A DNA stretch of 64,000 nt from Caulobacter hibisci (GCF_016135805.1 NZ_JADWOX010000014.1:62001-126000); one strand, 5' to 3'. Counted from the stretch's first letter, positions 16,956 to 25,858 are shown. Numbers and translations are program-made. The notes: a model not told the origin generated them from the letters alone.

Positions 16956-18245
16956 CTAGCCGCGCGCGACGCGCAGAAGACGGGGACGCTCTAGCACGGC
17001 CTGCAGCTTTTCGATGCGTGTAATCGCGTCGAGGAGCTTTGATTCCGGCGTCGCATGGGTGACGAGCACGATCGGCACGCCGCCCGCCGCTTCGACGGGC
17101 TTCTGCAGGAAGCTGTCGATCGAGACCCCGCATTCGGCCAGGGTTTCGGAGATGGCGGCGATGGCGCCCGGCTCGTCGCGGACCATGATCCGCAGATAGG
17201 CCTTGCCGACGGCGCGGGCCGGATCGACCGGCACGAACGGCTTCAGCGCGCCGGCCGGGGCCTGGAACACCGGGCGCTGGGCGCGGGTCATGACGTCGGC
17301 GATGTCGGCGGCCACGGCCGCGGCGGTCGGGCCAGAGCCGGCGCCGGGGCCCTGGATGAAGATGCGGCCGATGCGCGTGCCCTCGATGAACAGGGCGTTG
17401 AGCGCGCCGCCGGCCTGGGCCAGCGGGTGGGCCAGCGGGATCAGGGTCGGGTGCACGGTCACCGACACGCCGTCGTCGGACTTCACGGTCCCGGCGATCA
17501 GCTTGATGCGGTAGCCGAGATCCTTGGCCAGCTTGATGTCGAGCAACTCGACGTCGCTGATGCCCTCGATGTCGGCGGCCTCGTAGTCGGGGGCGCAGCC
17601 GAAGGCCAGGGCGGCCAGGATGCTGATCTTGTGGCCGGCGTCGAAGCCGCCGACGTCCATGGTCGGGTCGGCCTCGGCATAGCCCAGGGCCTGGGCCTCG
17701 CGCAGCACGTCGGCGAAGTCGCGGCCGGTCTTCTCCATCTCGGAGAGGATGTAGTTGCAGGTGCCGTTGAGGATGCCGGCCACCGAGACGACGTCGTCGC
17801 CGACCATGGCTTCGCGCAGCATCTTCACGGCCGGGGTGCCGCCCATGACGGCGGCTTCGAACAGCAGCGGGGCGTTGTTGGCCTCGGCCAGGGCGGCCAG
17901 CTCGGCGCCGTGCTCGGCGATCAGGGCCTTGTTGGCGGTGACGACGGGCTTGCCCAGCTTGAGCGCGGCTTCGACCGCGGCCTTGGCCGGGCCGTCGCTG
18001 CCGCCGACCAGCTCGACGAAGAGGTCGACATTGGGCGAACTGGCCAGGGCGACCGGGTCGTCGAACCATTCCAGGCCCGAGATGTCGACGGTGCGCGGGC
18101 GCGACTTGGAGCGGGCCGAGACGGCGACGACCTCGGCGCGATCGCCGGCCGGGGCGAAGTCGGGACGCTCGGCGAGGAACTGCAGGAGGCCGCCGCCAAC
18201 GGTGCCGAGGCCGGCGACGCCGACGCGCCAGGTTTTCTGAGTCAT
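16956..18245 (-). CDS. hom: homoserine dehydrogenase
   Basis: 429 residues, the monofunctional NAD(P)-dependent enzyme. It has Rossmann motif VGVAGLGTVGGGLL, VTANKALIAEHG, the catalytic region GILNGTCNYILSEM with YAEADPTMDVGGFDAGHK, and a C-terminal ACT domain from about residue 350 (YLRIMVRDEPGAIAAISETL). It reduces aspartate semialdehyde to homoserine for Thr, Met and Ile synthesis, and the ACT domain suggests threonine feedback. It lies downstream of the aminotransferase and upstream of glpX. Confidence 0.97.
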   Translation of the reverse strand: MTQKTWRVGVAGLGTVGGGLLQFLAERPDFAPAGDRAEVVAVSARSKSRPRTVDISGLEWFDDPVALASSPNVDLFVELVGGSDGPAKAAVEAALKLGKPVVTANKALIAEHGAELAALAEANNAPLLFEAAVMGGTPAVKMLREAMVGDDVVSVAGILNGTCNYILSEMEKTGRDFADVLREAQALGYAEADPTMDVGGFDAGHKISILAALAFGCAPDYEAADIEGISDVELLDIKLAKDLGYRIKLIAGTVKSDDGVSVTVHPTLIPLAHPLAQAGGALNALFIEGTRIGRIFIQGPGAGSGPTAAAVAADIADVMTRAQRPVFQAPAGALKPFVPVDPARAVGKAYLRIMVRDEPGAIAAISETLAECGVSIDSFLQKPVEAAGGVPIVLVTHATPESKLLDAITRIEKLQAVLERPRLLRVARG

Positions 18246-18283
18246 GGTGCGGTTCCTAGTGGTCCGGAGGCCCGTGGGGCCGC

Positions 18284-18370
18284 CCTCTTCCTTCGACAGG
18301 CTCAGGATGAGGGCTATTGCAGGCGTTGGCAGTCGAAATCCTCACCCTGAGCCTGTCGAAGGGCGAGGAT
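18284..18370. repeat. inverted REP-type repeat (CCTTCGACAGGCTCAGG family)
   Basis: CCTTCGACAGGCTCAGGATG at 18290 is matched in inverted orientation by CACCCTGAGCCTGTCGAAGG near 18343-18362. The same pair of arms occurs at 47446-47525. The element sits between the aminotransferase stop and the hom start and could fold as a long hairpin in the transcript. Confidence 0.8.
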
Positions 18371-18383
18371 TTCGTCAGTGGGA

Positions 18384-19604
18384 TCAGCCCTGGTCGAGGC
18401 TGTTGTGGGCCTTGGCCAGGATCTGGTCGGCGTTGGCGATGAACTTCTTCACGTTGCGCGCGGCCTGCTTGATGCGGTGCTCGTTCTCGACGAGGCCGAT
18501 GCGGACATAGCCTTCGCCGTATTCGCCGAAGCCGATGCCGGGGGCGACGGCGACGCCGGCCTCCTCGATCAGCAGGCGCGAGAACAGCATCGAGCCGGCG
18601 GCTTCGAACTGCGGGGGGATCTTGGCCCAGGCGAACATCGAGGCGGGCGGGTTGGGGATGTCCCAGCCGGCGCGCTTCATCGACGAGACCAGGGTGTCGC
18701 GGCGGCCCTTGTAGATGCCGCGGATCTCTTCCACGCAGTCCTGCGGACCGTTCAGCGCTGCGGCGGCGGCGACCTGCACGGGCGTGTAGGCGCCGTAGTC
18801 GAGATAGGACTTCACGCGGGCCAGGGCCGCGCAGATGCGGGCGTTGCCGACCACCATCCCCACGCGCCAGCCGGCCATGGCGTAGGTCTTCGACAGCGAA
18901 TTGACCTCGACGGCGATGTCCTTGGCGCCATCCACCTGCAGGATCGACGGCGGCGGGTTGTCCTCGAAATAGATCTCGCCATAGGCCACGTCGCTGATGA
19001 CCAGCAGGTCGTGCTTTTTCGCCAGGGCCACGGCGTCCTTGTAGAAGTCCAGATCCACCGTCTGGGCCGTCGGGTTGGACGGATAGGACAGGATCAGCAC
19101 GGACGGCGGCGGCACCGAGTGCTTCACCGCGCGGCTGATGTTGGACAGGTACTGCTCGGGGCTGAGCGCCGGCACGTGGCGGATGACGCCGCCGGCCATG
19201 ATGAAGCCGAAGGCGTGGATCGGATAGGCCGGGTTCGGGCAGATGATGACGTCGCCGGGGGCGGTCAGGGCCTGGGCGAGGTTGGCGAAGCCTTCCTTCG
19301 AGCCGAGGGTCGAGATCACCTCGGTGTCGGGGTTCAGCTTCACGCCGAAGCGGCGATCGTAATAGCCGGCCATGGCCTTGCGCAGGCCGGGAATGCCCTT
19401 CGAGGCCGAATAGCGGCCCGAGCGCGGATCGCGCGAGGTCTCGACCAGCTTGTCGACGATGTGCTGGGGCGTGGGCATGTCGGGGTTGCCCATGCCGAAA
19501 TCGATGATGTCGACGCCCTGGCCGCGCAGGCGGGCCTTGATGCGGTTGACCTCTTCGAAGACGTAGGGCGGCAGGCGGCGGATGCGGTGGAAATCGGCGG
19601 TCAT
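18384..19604 (-). CDS. PLP-dependent aminotransferase (class I/II, AlaC/LL-DAP-type)
   Basis: 406 residues from ATG 19604. Fold-type I aminotransferase: IDFGMGNPDMPTP, GSKEGFANLAQAL, NPAYPIHAFGF, SYPSNPTAQT, ISDVAYGEIYF, and the Schiff-base lysine in VNSLSKTYAMAGWR. The sequence resembles the AlaC-like glutamate-pyruvate aminotransferase group more than the aspartate type. The substrate is therefore probably pyruvate/alanine with glutamate, but this is inferred. It is the first gene of the leftward run leading to hom, which fits an amino-acid biosynthesis role. Confidence 0.92.
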   Translation of the reverse strand: MTADFHRIRRLPPYVFEEVNRIKARLRGQGVDIIDFGMGNPDMPTPQHIVDKLVETSRDPRSGRYSASKGIPGLRKAMAGYYDRRFGVKLNPDTEVISTLGSKEGFANLAQALTAPGDVIICPNPAYPIHAFGFIMAGGVIRHVPALSPEQYLSNISRAVKHSVPPPSVLILSYPSNPTAQTVDLDFYKDAVALAKKHDLLVISDVAYGEIYFEDNPPPSILQVDGAKDIAVEVNSLSKTYAMAGWRVGMVVGNARICAALARVKSYLDYGAYTPVQVAAAAALNGPQDCVEEIRGIYKGRRDTLVSSMKRAGWDIPNPPASMFAWAKIPPQFEAAGSMLFSRLLIEEAGVAVAPGIGFGEYGEGYVRIGLVENEHRIKQAARNVKKFIANADQILAKAHNSLDQG

Positions 19605-19711
19605 GATGGCTCGTGCGCCCTCTGGCGCTGCAGGAGCGAAAAGTCGGGCATGGATAGACCCCGAGCGGGGCATAGCCAAGCCAGTTCAAGGAAAATTATG
19701 CCTCCGTCGCC

Positions 19712-20158
19712 CTATTGGGGCTTGGACGGAGGCGGGGTAGCTCGGCCGCGGGCGGCCTTGGCGAAGGCTTCGGTCTCGGCGCGATCGGCGACGGTCGGAA
19801 TTTCCGACGGCGGCACGCGGCCGGCGCGCTGGGCGCGGGCGGCGAAGCCGTCGGTGTCGGTCAGGGCGAAGGTCTCGGGCGCGGTGTCGCGACGCAGCTG
19901 GGCGGCGGCCGCCTGCTGCTCCTGGACCTGGGCCTTGTACTCGCCGGGCTTGGGGATGTCGGTCGGGACGGCCGGGATGTCGGCCAGCGACGGGATCTTG
20001 CCGCGCTGGTGGGCGGCGGCCTCGGCGGCGGCGGCGACCGGCGAGGTCGCATCCACCGGCGGCGGCGTGAACGGCGACGTGCCGCACGCCGAAAGCACGG
20101 CCCCGAGGACCGCCAGCGAGGCGCCGAAACGTACGATTTTACCGGTTTGGCCGTTCAT
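19712..20158 (-). CDS. small putative lipoprotein
   Basis: 148 residues. An N-terminal signal with lipobox LSAC (Cys25) predicts a lipid-anchored envelope protein. The mature part is Pro/Ala-rich and low in complexity, with a PSLADIPAVPTDIPKPGEYKA block typical of short alphaproteobacterial lipoproteins of unknown role. No enzyme motif is seen. It lies upstream of the aminotransferase on the same strand and divergent from phaC, 94 bases apart. Confidence 0.75.
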   Translation of the reverse strand: MNGQTGKIVRFGASLAVLGAVLSACGTSPFTPPPVDATSPVAAAAEAAAHQRGKIPSLADIPAVPTDIPKPGEYKAQVQEQQAAAAQLRRDTAPETFALTDTDGFAARAQRAGRVPPSEIPTVADRAETEAFAKAARGRATPPPSKPQ

Positions 20159-20252
20159 CTTGTCTCAGGTCTTATGCGATGATCGCGGCGAGCGGAAGGC
20201 GCCGAGCGAGAATCGGCGACCGATAAGCGACATTCAGGCGGAAGGGACGCGC

Positions 20253-22244
20253 ATGGCCAAGGGCGACGGCAAAGACGCTGGCAAGGTCGCGAGCGGAAAG
20301 GCCCCGGCGAAGCCGAGCAAGGCCGCCGCCCCCCGTAAAAAGCCCGCCGCGACGCCCAAGCCCCCTCCCCCGCCGCCCGAACCGGAGGTCCAAGCCGAAT
20401 CGCCCGCGGCCGGAACCGGCGACTTCGTCGGCGCGCCGCAGCTTTCGGCCCTGCTGACCGACGAGCAGCGCAAGCTGATGGAGGCGCTGTCGGCCAACCT
20501 CGCCCGCGCGGCGGTCACCGCCCAGGGCGCGATCGCCGAGGCGGCCCTGCGCCAGGCCGACCGGCCCGCGGCCCTGTCGCCCGACCCGTTCCACGTCGCC
20601 CCGGCGTTCAACCAGGTGATCGGCAGCCTCGCCGCCCAGCCCGACCGACTGCTGCGCGCCCAGGCCGAACTGTTCAACGGCTATATGGAGCTGTGGCAGT
20701 CGGCCGCCCGCCGCGCCGCCGGCGAGGAGACCCAGCCCGTGGTCGCCCCGGCCTCGGGCGACAAGCGGTTCGCCGACCCCGACTGGTCGGCCAATCCCGT
20801 GTTCGACATGATGAAGCAGTCCTACCTGCTGACCTCGAACTGGCTGAACGGCCTGGTCGCCCAGGCCGAGGGCGTCGATCCGCAGTCCAAGCGCCGGGTC
20901 GAGTTCTTCACCAAGATGCTGACCGACGCCTTCTCGCCGTCGAACTTCCTGATCTCCAACCCCGCGGCCCTGCGCGAGGTGATGCAGACCAACGGCGAGA
21001 GCCTGAAGCGCGGCATGGAGAACTTCGCCGCCGACCTGGAGCGCGGCGGCGGCCAGCTGGCGATCAGCCAGACCGACCTGGCCAAGTTCAAGGTCGGCGA
21101 GAACGTCGCCACCGCCCCCGGCAAGGTGGTCTACCAGAACGACATCCTGCAGCTGCTGCAGTTCGATCCGACCACGGAGCAGCAGCACGAGATCCCGCTG
21201 CTGATCTTCCCGCCGTGGATCAACAAGTTCTACATCCTCGACCTGCGGCCCGAGAACTCGATGATCCGCTGGCTGACGGGCCAGGGCTTCACGGTGTTCG
21301 TCGCCTCGTGGGTCAATCCGGACAGCAAGCTGGCCGCCAAGACCTTCGAGGACTACATGCTGGAGGGCATCTACGACGCCAGCCAGCAGGTGATGACCCA
21401 GTGCGGCGTCGATAAGGTCAACACCGTCGGCTACTGCATCGGCGGCACGCTGCTGTCCTGCGCCCTGGCCCATATGGCCGCGCGCGGCGACAAGCGGATC
21501 AATTCGGCCACCTTCTTCGCCGCCCAGCAGGACTTCGCCGAGGCCGGCGACCTGCTGCTGTTCACCGACGAGGCCTGGCTGAAGGAGATCGAGCAGCGGA
21601 TGGATCAGGAAGGCGGCTTCCTGCCCAGCCAGTCCATGGCCGACACCTTCAACGCCCTGCGCGGCAACGACCTGATCTGGTCGTTCTTCATCAACAACTA
21701 CCTGATGGGCAAGGAGCCGCGGCCCTTCGACCTGCTGTTCTGGAACGCCGACCAGACGCGGATGCCCAAATCGCTGCACCTGTTCTACCTGCGCAATTTC
21801 TACAAGGACAACAGTCTGACCCAGGGCGCCCTGAGCCTGGGCGGCGAGCAGCTGGACCTGTCGAAGGTCGAGACGCCGATCTACGTGCAGTCGTCCAAGG
21901 ACGACCACATCGCCCCCTATCGCAGCGTCTATCGCGGCGCGCGGGCCTTCGGCGGGCCGGTGACCTTCACCATGGCCGGCTCGGGCCACATCGCCGGGGT
22001 GATCAACCACCCGGACGCCAAGAAGTACCAGCACTGGACCAACGACGCCCTGCCTGGCTCTGTCGAGGGCTGGATCTCGCAGGCCGTCGAGCATCCAGGC
22101 TCGTGGTGGCCGCATTGGGCGGAATGGCTGAAGGCGAAGTCGGGCAAGCTGATCCCGGCCCGCGATCCGGCCAAGGGCCCGCTGAAGCCGTTCGAGAACG
22201 CCCCGGGCAGCTTCGTGCGCGTGCGGTCGAACGCGGCGGCCTAA
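20253..22244 (+). CDS. phaC: class I polyhydroxyalkanoate synthase
   Basis: 663 residues from ATG 20253 (GAAGGG upstream). A Lys/Pro/Ala-rich N-terminal tail of about 60 residues precedes the PhaC N-domain. The catalytic domain has the lipase-like box GYCIGG with nucleophile Cys395, the Asp in SSKDDHIAPY and the His in GSGHIAGVINHP. PWINKFYILDLRPENS and FTVFVASWVNPD are class I landmarks. It polymerises (R)-3-hydroxyacyl-CoA on granule surfaces. No phaA, phaB or phasin gene lies nearby. The charged N-terminal tail is longer than in Ralstonia-type enzymes. Confidence 0.97.
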   Translation: MAKGDGKDAGKVASGKAPAKPSKAAAPRKKPAATPKPPPPPPEPEVQAESPAAGTGDFVGAPQLSALLTDEQRKLMEALSANLARAAVTAQGAIAEAALRQADRPAALSPDPFHVAPAFNQVIGSLAAQPDRLLRAQAELFNGYMELWQSAARRAAGEETQPVVAPASGDKRFADPDWSANPVFDMMKQSYLLTSNWLNGLVAQAEGVDPQSKRRVEFFTKMLTDAFSPSNFLISNPAALREVMQTNGESLKRGMENFAADLERGGGQLAISQTDLAKFKVGENVATAPGKVVYQNDILQLLQFDPTTEQQHEIPLLIFPPWINKFYILDLRPENSMIRWLTGQGFTVFVASWVNPDSKLAAKTFEDYMLEGIYDASQQVMTQCGVDKVNTVGYCIGGTLLSCALAHMAARGDKRINSATFFAAQQDFAEAGDLLLFTDEAWLKEIEQRMDQEGGFLPSQSMADTFNALRGNDLIWSFFINNYLMGKEPRPFDLLFWNADQTRMPKSLHLFYLRNFYKDNSLTQGALSLGGEQLDLSKVETPIYVQSSKDDHIAPYRSVYRGARAFGGPVTFTMAGSGHIAGVINHPDAKKYQHWTNDALPGSVEGWISQAVEHPGSWWPHWAEWLKAKSGKLIPARDPAKGPLKPFENAPGSFVRVRSNAAA

Positions 22245-22245
22245 C

Positions 22246-22377
22246 GAACCTCCCCCTGTGGGGGAGGCGGCCGAAGGCCGGTGGGGGGCCGTTTTCAGCT
22301 TTCGAGGCGAAGGCCGAGTTCGCAGCCGCTCCCCCCACCGATCGCTTCGCGATCACCTCCCCCACAGGGGGAGGTTC
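22246..22377. repeat. 132-base inverted repeat (GAACCTCCCCCTGTGGGGGAGG)
   Basis: The left arm GAACCTCCCCCTGTGGGG at 22246 is repeated inverted as CCCCACAGGGGGAGGTTC, ending at 22377. Each arm is itself palindromic, and an inner pair (CCGGTGGGGGGC / GCTCCCCCCACCG) extends the symmetry. It starts two bases after the phaC stop, so it may end phaC transcription. It is a typical intergenic repeat of GC-rich alphaproteobacteria. Confidence 0.8.
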
Positions 22378-22454
22378 TCTTTGGTTGCGCCAATTACCGA
22401 CCAAAGACCCCCGTTCGCCCAAAACTCGCCCTGATCAAGGTTGAGCTTGCCGCC

Positions 22455-23063
22455 ATGCTCGACCGCCGCGCAACTCTGGGCCTGCTGGCCGCCGCTCCCT
22501 GGCTGGGCGCGGCGAGTCGGGGCGACGGCCTGCGGCTGGCCAAGGCGGCGCGGGCCCAGGTGGGCGTGACCCTCGACTACGATCCCAGCTATAGGGCGAT
22601 CAGCTATCCGAACGGCGACGTGCTGCGCTCCACCGGGGTCTGCGCCGACGTGCTGGTGCGGGCCGCGCGCGACGCCTGGAACGTCGATCTGCAGGAACGT
22701 GTCCATGCCGACATGGTCCGCGCCTTCGCCGCCTATCCCGCCCGCCAGGCCTGGGGCCAGAAGAGCGCTGACGCCAATATCGACCATCGGCGGGTGTTGA
22801 ACCTGGAGACCTATCTCGATCGCCAGGGCGCGCGGCTGCGTCCAGGCCAGCCCGCCCGCGCCGGCGACGACTTCGAGCAGCCCGAGCCCGGCGACGTCGT
22901 CACCTGGCGCCTGTTCGGCAACGGCCGCCCCCACATCGGCGTGCTCGTCGAGGGCCCCGACAAGCCGCGCGTGGTGCACAATATCGGCGCCGGCGCCCGC
23001 GAGGAGCCGCTGTGGATGCTGAAGCTGCACAAGCCCGTCGGGCATTACCGGTGGCGGGTTTAG
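22455..23063 (+). CDS. DUF1287 (YijF-like) exported protein
   Basis: 202 residues from ATG 22455. An N-terminal hydrophobic stretch (RRATLGLLAAAPWLGAAS) looks like a signal, with a possible twin-Arg. The DUF1287 core is clear: YDPSYRAISYPNGDV, GVCADVLVRAARDAWNVDLQ, VHADM, NIDHRRVLNLETY, GDVVTWRL, HIGVLV and HNIGAGA. The Cys...His...Asn layout resembles NlpC/P60-type papain-like folds, so a peptidase or amidase activity is possible but unproven. Its last bases overlap the opposing fic stop. Confidence 0.85.
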   Translation: MLDRRATLGLLAAAPWLGAASRGDGLRLAKAARAQVGVTLDYDPSYRAISYPNGDVLRSTGVCADVLVRAARDAWNVDLQERVHADMVRAFAAYPARQAWGQKSADANIDHRRVLNLETYLDRQGARLRPGQPARAGDDFEQPEPGDVVTWRLFGNGRPHIGVLVEGPDKPRVVHNIGAGAREEPLWMLKLHKPVGHYRWRV

Positions 23064-24166
23064 GCGGCGAGAACCAGATGATAGCGCGTGGCCTTGTTCG
23101 CGCCGGTCTTGGCCAGCGCCCCAAGCTCGACGAGGCCCGACAGATCGCGCGTGGTGGTGGCTGAAGGCGCGCCGGTGATGGTCATGTAGTTCGCGGCGCT
23201 GAGCCCCCCCTTGAAGCCCTCTGGACCCGCCGCGAAGAGCCGCAGCAGAGCACGCTCCTGGCGTTCGTTGATCGCGCCGCGCAGCCGCGTCATGAGACGC
23301 GCCTTCTCGATCACGAACTCGATCTGGCTCAGCGTGTTCTGCTGGGCCTCCAGCGTCTTGGCGGCGAACCACAGCAGCCAGTCGGTGATCTCCAGGTCGC
23401 GATGGGCGCGCTCCAGCTTGGCGTAATAGGCCTTGCGGTGCCGGAGCAAGGTTCCGGCCATGCCAGTGATGGCCGGCGTCGCCAGCCCCTGGGCCAGGAT
23501 CTTCTCGCTGATCGCGCGGCCGATACGGCCGTTCCCGTCTTCGAAGGGGTGGATGCTCTCGAACCACAGATGGGCGAGCCCCGCGCGGGCGACGGCCGGA
23601 AGCGGCGCTTCGCCGTCCGGCGCGGTGCGCGCCAGCCAGGCCCAGAAGCGCGCCATCTCCGCCGGCAGCGCGGCTGATGGCGGGGCCTCGAAATGCACCT
23701 TCGGAGCATGGGCCGCGCCGGAGACGATCTGCATGGGATCGGCATGAGTGCGGTAGCGACCGATGTCCGTAAGATCGGTGCGGCCGTTGGCGATCCAGCG
23801 ATGCCAGCGCAACAGCGTCTCCTCGGTCAGCGGCTGTGCGGCCTGCTCGTAGAGATCGACCATCATTTCGGCGATTCCGGCCTCGGCGGGCGAAGCCCGG
23901 CGACGATCGCCCGCCAGGCCAAGATGCCTGCGGATGGAGGATTGGACGCTGTCGCGGTCCAGCGGTTCGCCTTCGATGGCCGAGGTGTCGACGGCCTCGT
24001 GGCTCATCAGTTCGATGCGCAGGGCGTTGCGATCGTCGACGGGCAAGTGCTTGGAGACGCCGATCAGGACGCCCGCGTTTTCGATGAAACGTGTCTCGAA
24101 CGGCGCCAGCTTGTCCTGGCTCCAGACGAAATCAGGCCAGTCGGGCTGTTGCCAATTCCAAACCAT
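23060..24166 (-). CDS. Fic-family AMPylase with C-terminal winged helix
   Basis: 368 residues. The N-terminal DUF4172 part (WNWQQPDWPDFVW) carries an inhibitory motif TSAIEG at 61-66, the (S/T)xxxE(G/N) form of class II Fic proteins. The Fic core has the catalytic motif HPFEDGNGR at 206-214. The last 65 residues look like a winged helix (LLRLFAAGPEGFKGG, TTTRDLSGLVELGAL, NKATRYHL). Fic proteins transfer AMP from ATP to Ser/Thr/Tyr of targets; the target here is unknown. No Shine-Dalgarno precedes the ATG, and a dyad overlaps it. It follows argC by 100 bases. Confidence 0.93.
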   Translation of the reverse strand: MVWNWQQPDWPDFVWSQDKLAPFETRFIENAGVLIGVSKHLPVDDRNALRIELMSHEAVDTSAIEGEPLDRDSVQSSIRRHLGLAGDRRRASPAEAGIAEMMVDLYEQAAQPLTEETLLRWHRWIANGRTDLTDIGRYRTHADPMQIVSGAAHAPKVHFEAPPSAALPAEMARFWAWLARTAPDGEAPLPAVARAGLAHLWFESIHPFEDGNGRIGRAISEKILAQGLATPAITGMAGTLLRHRKAYYAKLERAHRDLEITDWLLWFAAKTLEAQQNTLSQIEFVIEKARLMTRLRGAINERQERALLRLFAAGPEGFKGGLSAANYMTITGAPSATTTRDLSGLVELGALAKTGANKATRYHLVLAA

Positions 24167-24194
24167 GATCGATATCTAGTCGATATATCGATCA
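24166..24194. promoter_or_regulatory. dyad 1 overlapping the fic start codon
   Basis: TGATCGATAT (24166-24175) and ATATCGATCA (24185-24194) form a perfect 10-base inverted repeat with a 9-base spacer. The arm at 24166 includes the first base of the fic ATG on the minus strand. The AT-rich content contrasts with the surroundings. It is an operator candidate, possibly for the winged helix of Fic itself. Confidence 0.6.
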
Positions 24195-24209
24195 AAATAC
24201 AGCCCCACA

Positions 24210-24237
24210 TGATCGATAAAGACAACCTTATCGATCA
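24210..24237. promoter_or_regulatory. dyad 2 upstream of fic
   Basis: TGATCGATAA (24210-24219) and TTATCGATCA (24228-24237) repeat the arms of dyad 1 with an 8-base spacer. The two dyad centres lie about 43-44 bases apart, close to four helical turns. No U-run follows on either strand, which argues against a simple terminator for argC. Confidence 0.6.
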
Positions 24238-24266
24238 CGCGTCCAACGGCTCACCCCTACTGCGGA

Positions 24267-25220
24267 TCAAAGACCCGCCTTCTCCTCCAGGCCCAGGGCC
24301 AGGTTGAGGTTTTGCACGGCGGCACCCGAAGCGCCCTTGCCGAGGTTGTCGAGCAGGGCCACGAGGCGGGCCTGGCCGCTGGTGTCGGAGCCGAAGACGA
24401 AGAGCTTGATGCGGTTGGTGCCGTTCAGGCCTTCGGGATCCAGCGTGGTCAGGCTCTTGGCCTCGTCCAGCGAGGCGACCTCGACGAAGGCCTCGCCCTT
24501 GTAGTGGGCGGCGAGCGCGGCGTGGATGTCGCCCAGCGAGGCCGAGCCTTCCAGCAGGCCAAGATGCAGCGGCAGCTCGACCAGCATGCCCTGGGCGTAG
24601 CGGCCGACGGCGGGCGTGAAGATCGGGCGCGACAGCAGGCCGCCGTGCTTCTGGATCTCGGGCACGTGCTTGTGGGTCAGAGACAGGCCGTAGATGCGGT
24701 AGGCGACCTTGGTGTAGGTCGGCGAGGCCTCGTCCTCGAACTCGGCGATCATCGCCTTGCCGCCGCCGGTGTAGCCGGAGACGCCGTTGAACGAGACCGG
24801 CAGGTCGGACGGCAGCAGACCGGCCGAGACCAGCGGCCTGGTCAGGGCGATGGCGCCGGTGGCGTAGCAGCCGGGGTTGGAGATCCGCTTGGCGCCGGCG
24901 ATCTTCTTGCGCTGTTCCTTGTCGAGCTCGGGAAAGCCGTAGGTCCAGTCGGCGTTGGTGCGGTGGGCGCTGGAAGCGTCGATCACCTTGACCAGCGGGT
25001 TCTCGATCAGGCCGACGGCTTCCTTGGCCGCGTCGTCGGGCAGGCACAGGATCACCGCGTCGGCGGCGTTGAGCATCTCGGCGCGGGCGGCGGCGTCCTT
25101 GCGCTTGTCGGGATCGATCGAGATCAGCTGCAGGTCGGTGCGGCCGATCAGGCGCTCGCGAATCTGCAGGCCGGTGGTGCCGACTTCGCCGTCGATGAAG
25201 ACCTTGGGGGCGTTCGCCAT
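24267..25220 (-). CDS. argC: N-acetyl-gamma-glutamyl-phosphate reductase (short, type 2)
   Basis: 317 residues, the shorter type 2 ArgC. It has FIDGEVGTTGLQIRERL at the NADP-binding end, LPDDAAKEAV, DASSAHR, the active-site Cys in SNPGCYATG, GVSGYTGGGKAMI, and LPLHLGLL. It reduces N-acetylglutamyl phosphate to the semialdehyde in arginine synthesis. It is read leftward, downstream of rplM-rpsI but behind a strong terminator, so it should have its own promoter in 25221-25320. Confidence 0.95.
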   Translation of the reverse strand: MANAPKVFIDGEVGTTGLQIRERLIGRTDLQLISIDPDKRKDAAARAEMLNAADAVILCLPDDAAKEAVGLIENPLVKVIDASSAHRTNADWTYGFPELDKEQRKKIAGAKRISNPGCYATGAIALTRPLVSAGLLPSDLPVSFNGVSGYTGGGKAMIAEFEDEASPTYTKVAYRIYGLSLTHKHVPEIQKHGGLLSRPIFTPAVGRYAQGMLVELPLHLGLLEGSASLGDIHAALAAHYKGEAFVEVASLDEAKSLTTLDPEGLNGTNRIKLFVFGSDTSGQARLVALLDNLGKGASGAAVQNLNLALGLEEKAGL

Positions 25221-25319
25221 TGCCTACTCCTCGACCTGGGCCGGCCTGTGCTCAGACGCCCAGTCTTGCAGCGCCGTGTGACCGACGCTCGCGTTCGGAC
25301 CCTGTGGATCCGAGAAAAA

Positions 25320-25358
25320 TCGCAAGAAAAAGGGCGCTTCGGTGAACCGAAGCGCCCT
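25320..25358 (-). terminator. intrinsic terminator of rplM-rpsI
   Basis: A 13-base stem AGGGCGCTTCGGT/ACCGAAGCGCCCT (25331-25343 and 25346-25358), followed on the minus strand by TTTTTCTT, lies 23 bases after the rpsI stop. Confidence 0.9.
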
Positions 25359-25381
25359 CTTCCAAACGCGTATAGACGCGC

Positions 25382-25855
25382 TTAGCGCTTCGAGAACTGG
25401 AAGCTGCGGCGGGCCTTGGCCTTGCCGTACTTCTTACGCTCGACGACGCGGCTGTCGCGGGTCAGGAAGCCGTGCGGCTTCAGGACCGGGCGCAGAGCCG
25501 GTTCGTAGTAGGTCAGGGCCTTGGACAGGCCGTGGCGGATGGCGCCGGCTTGACCCGACAGGCCCGAACCTTCGACGGTGACGTCGACGTCGAACTGGCC
25601 GAGGCGGTCGGTGACCTGCAGCGGCTGGGCGATCATCATGCGCAGGACGGGACGAGCGAAGTAGACTTCCTGGTCGCGACCGTTGACGGTGACCTTGCCC
25701 GAGCCCGGCTTGATCCAGACGCGCGCGATGGCGTTCTTGCGCTTGCCGGTCGCGTAGGCGCGGCCTTGGGCGTCGATCTTCGGCTCGGCCGGAGCGGCCG
25801 CTTGCGGGTTGCTGGACAGGCTGGCCAGCGCGTCAAAACCTTGAGCTTCGGACAT
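25382..25855 (-). CDS. rpsI: 30S ribosomal protein S9
   Basis: 157 residues. The conserved S9 core is [31 protein letters not shown]-type [15 protein letters not shown] and [25 protein letters not shown] (quoted in blocks), with the conserved C-terminal KR that reaches the P-site tRNA. About 30 extra Ala-rich residues at the N-terminus are typical of alphaproteobacteria. It follows rplM by three bases and ends at a strong terminator. Confidence 0.98.
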   Translation of the reverse strand: MSEAQGFDALASLSSNPQAAAPAEPKIDAQGRAYATGKRKNAIARVWIKPGSGKVTVNGRDQEVYFARPVLRMMIAQPLQVTDRLGQFDVDVTVEGSGLSGQAGAIRHGLSKALTYYEPALRPVLKPHGFLTRDSRVVERKKYGKAKARRSFQFSKR

Positions 25856-25858
25856 GAC

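Noticed and set aside
15931..18069. A single 712-codon protein containing GlpX
   Set aside because: The first 395 codons are an out-of-frame shadow of hom. GlpX begins at ATG 16881.
18378..22244. A 1,288-codon open frame that includes the PHA synthase
   Set aside because: The first 1,875 bases are antisense to the aminotransferase and lipoprotein genes and have shadow composition. The protein proper starts at ATG 20253 with a ribosome site.
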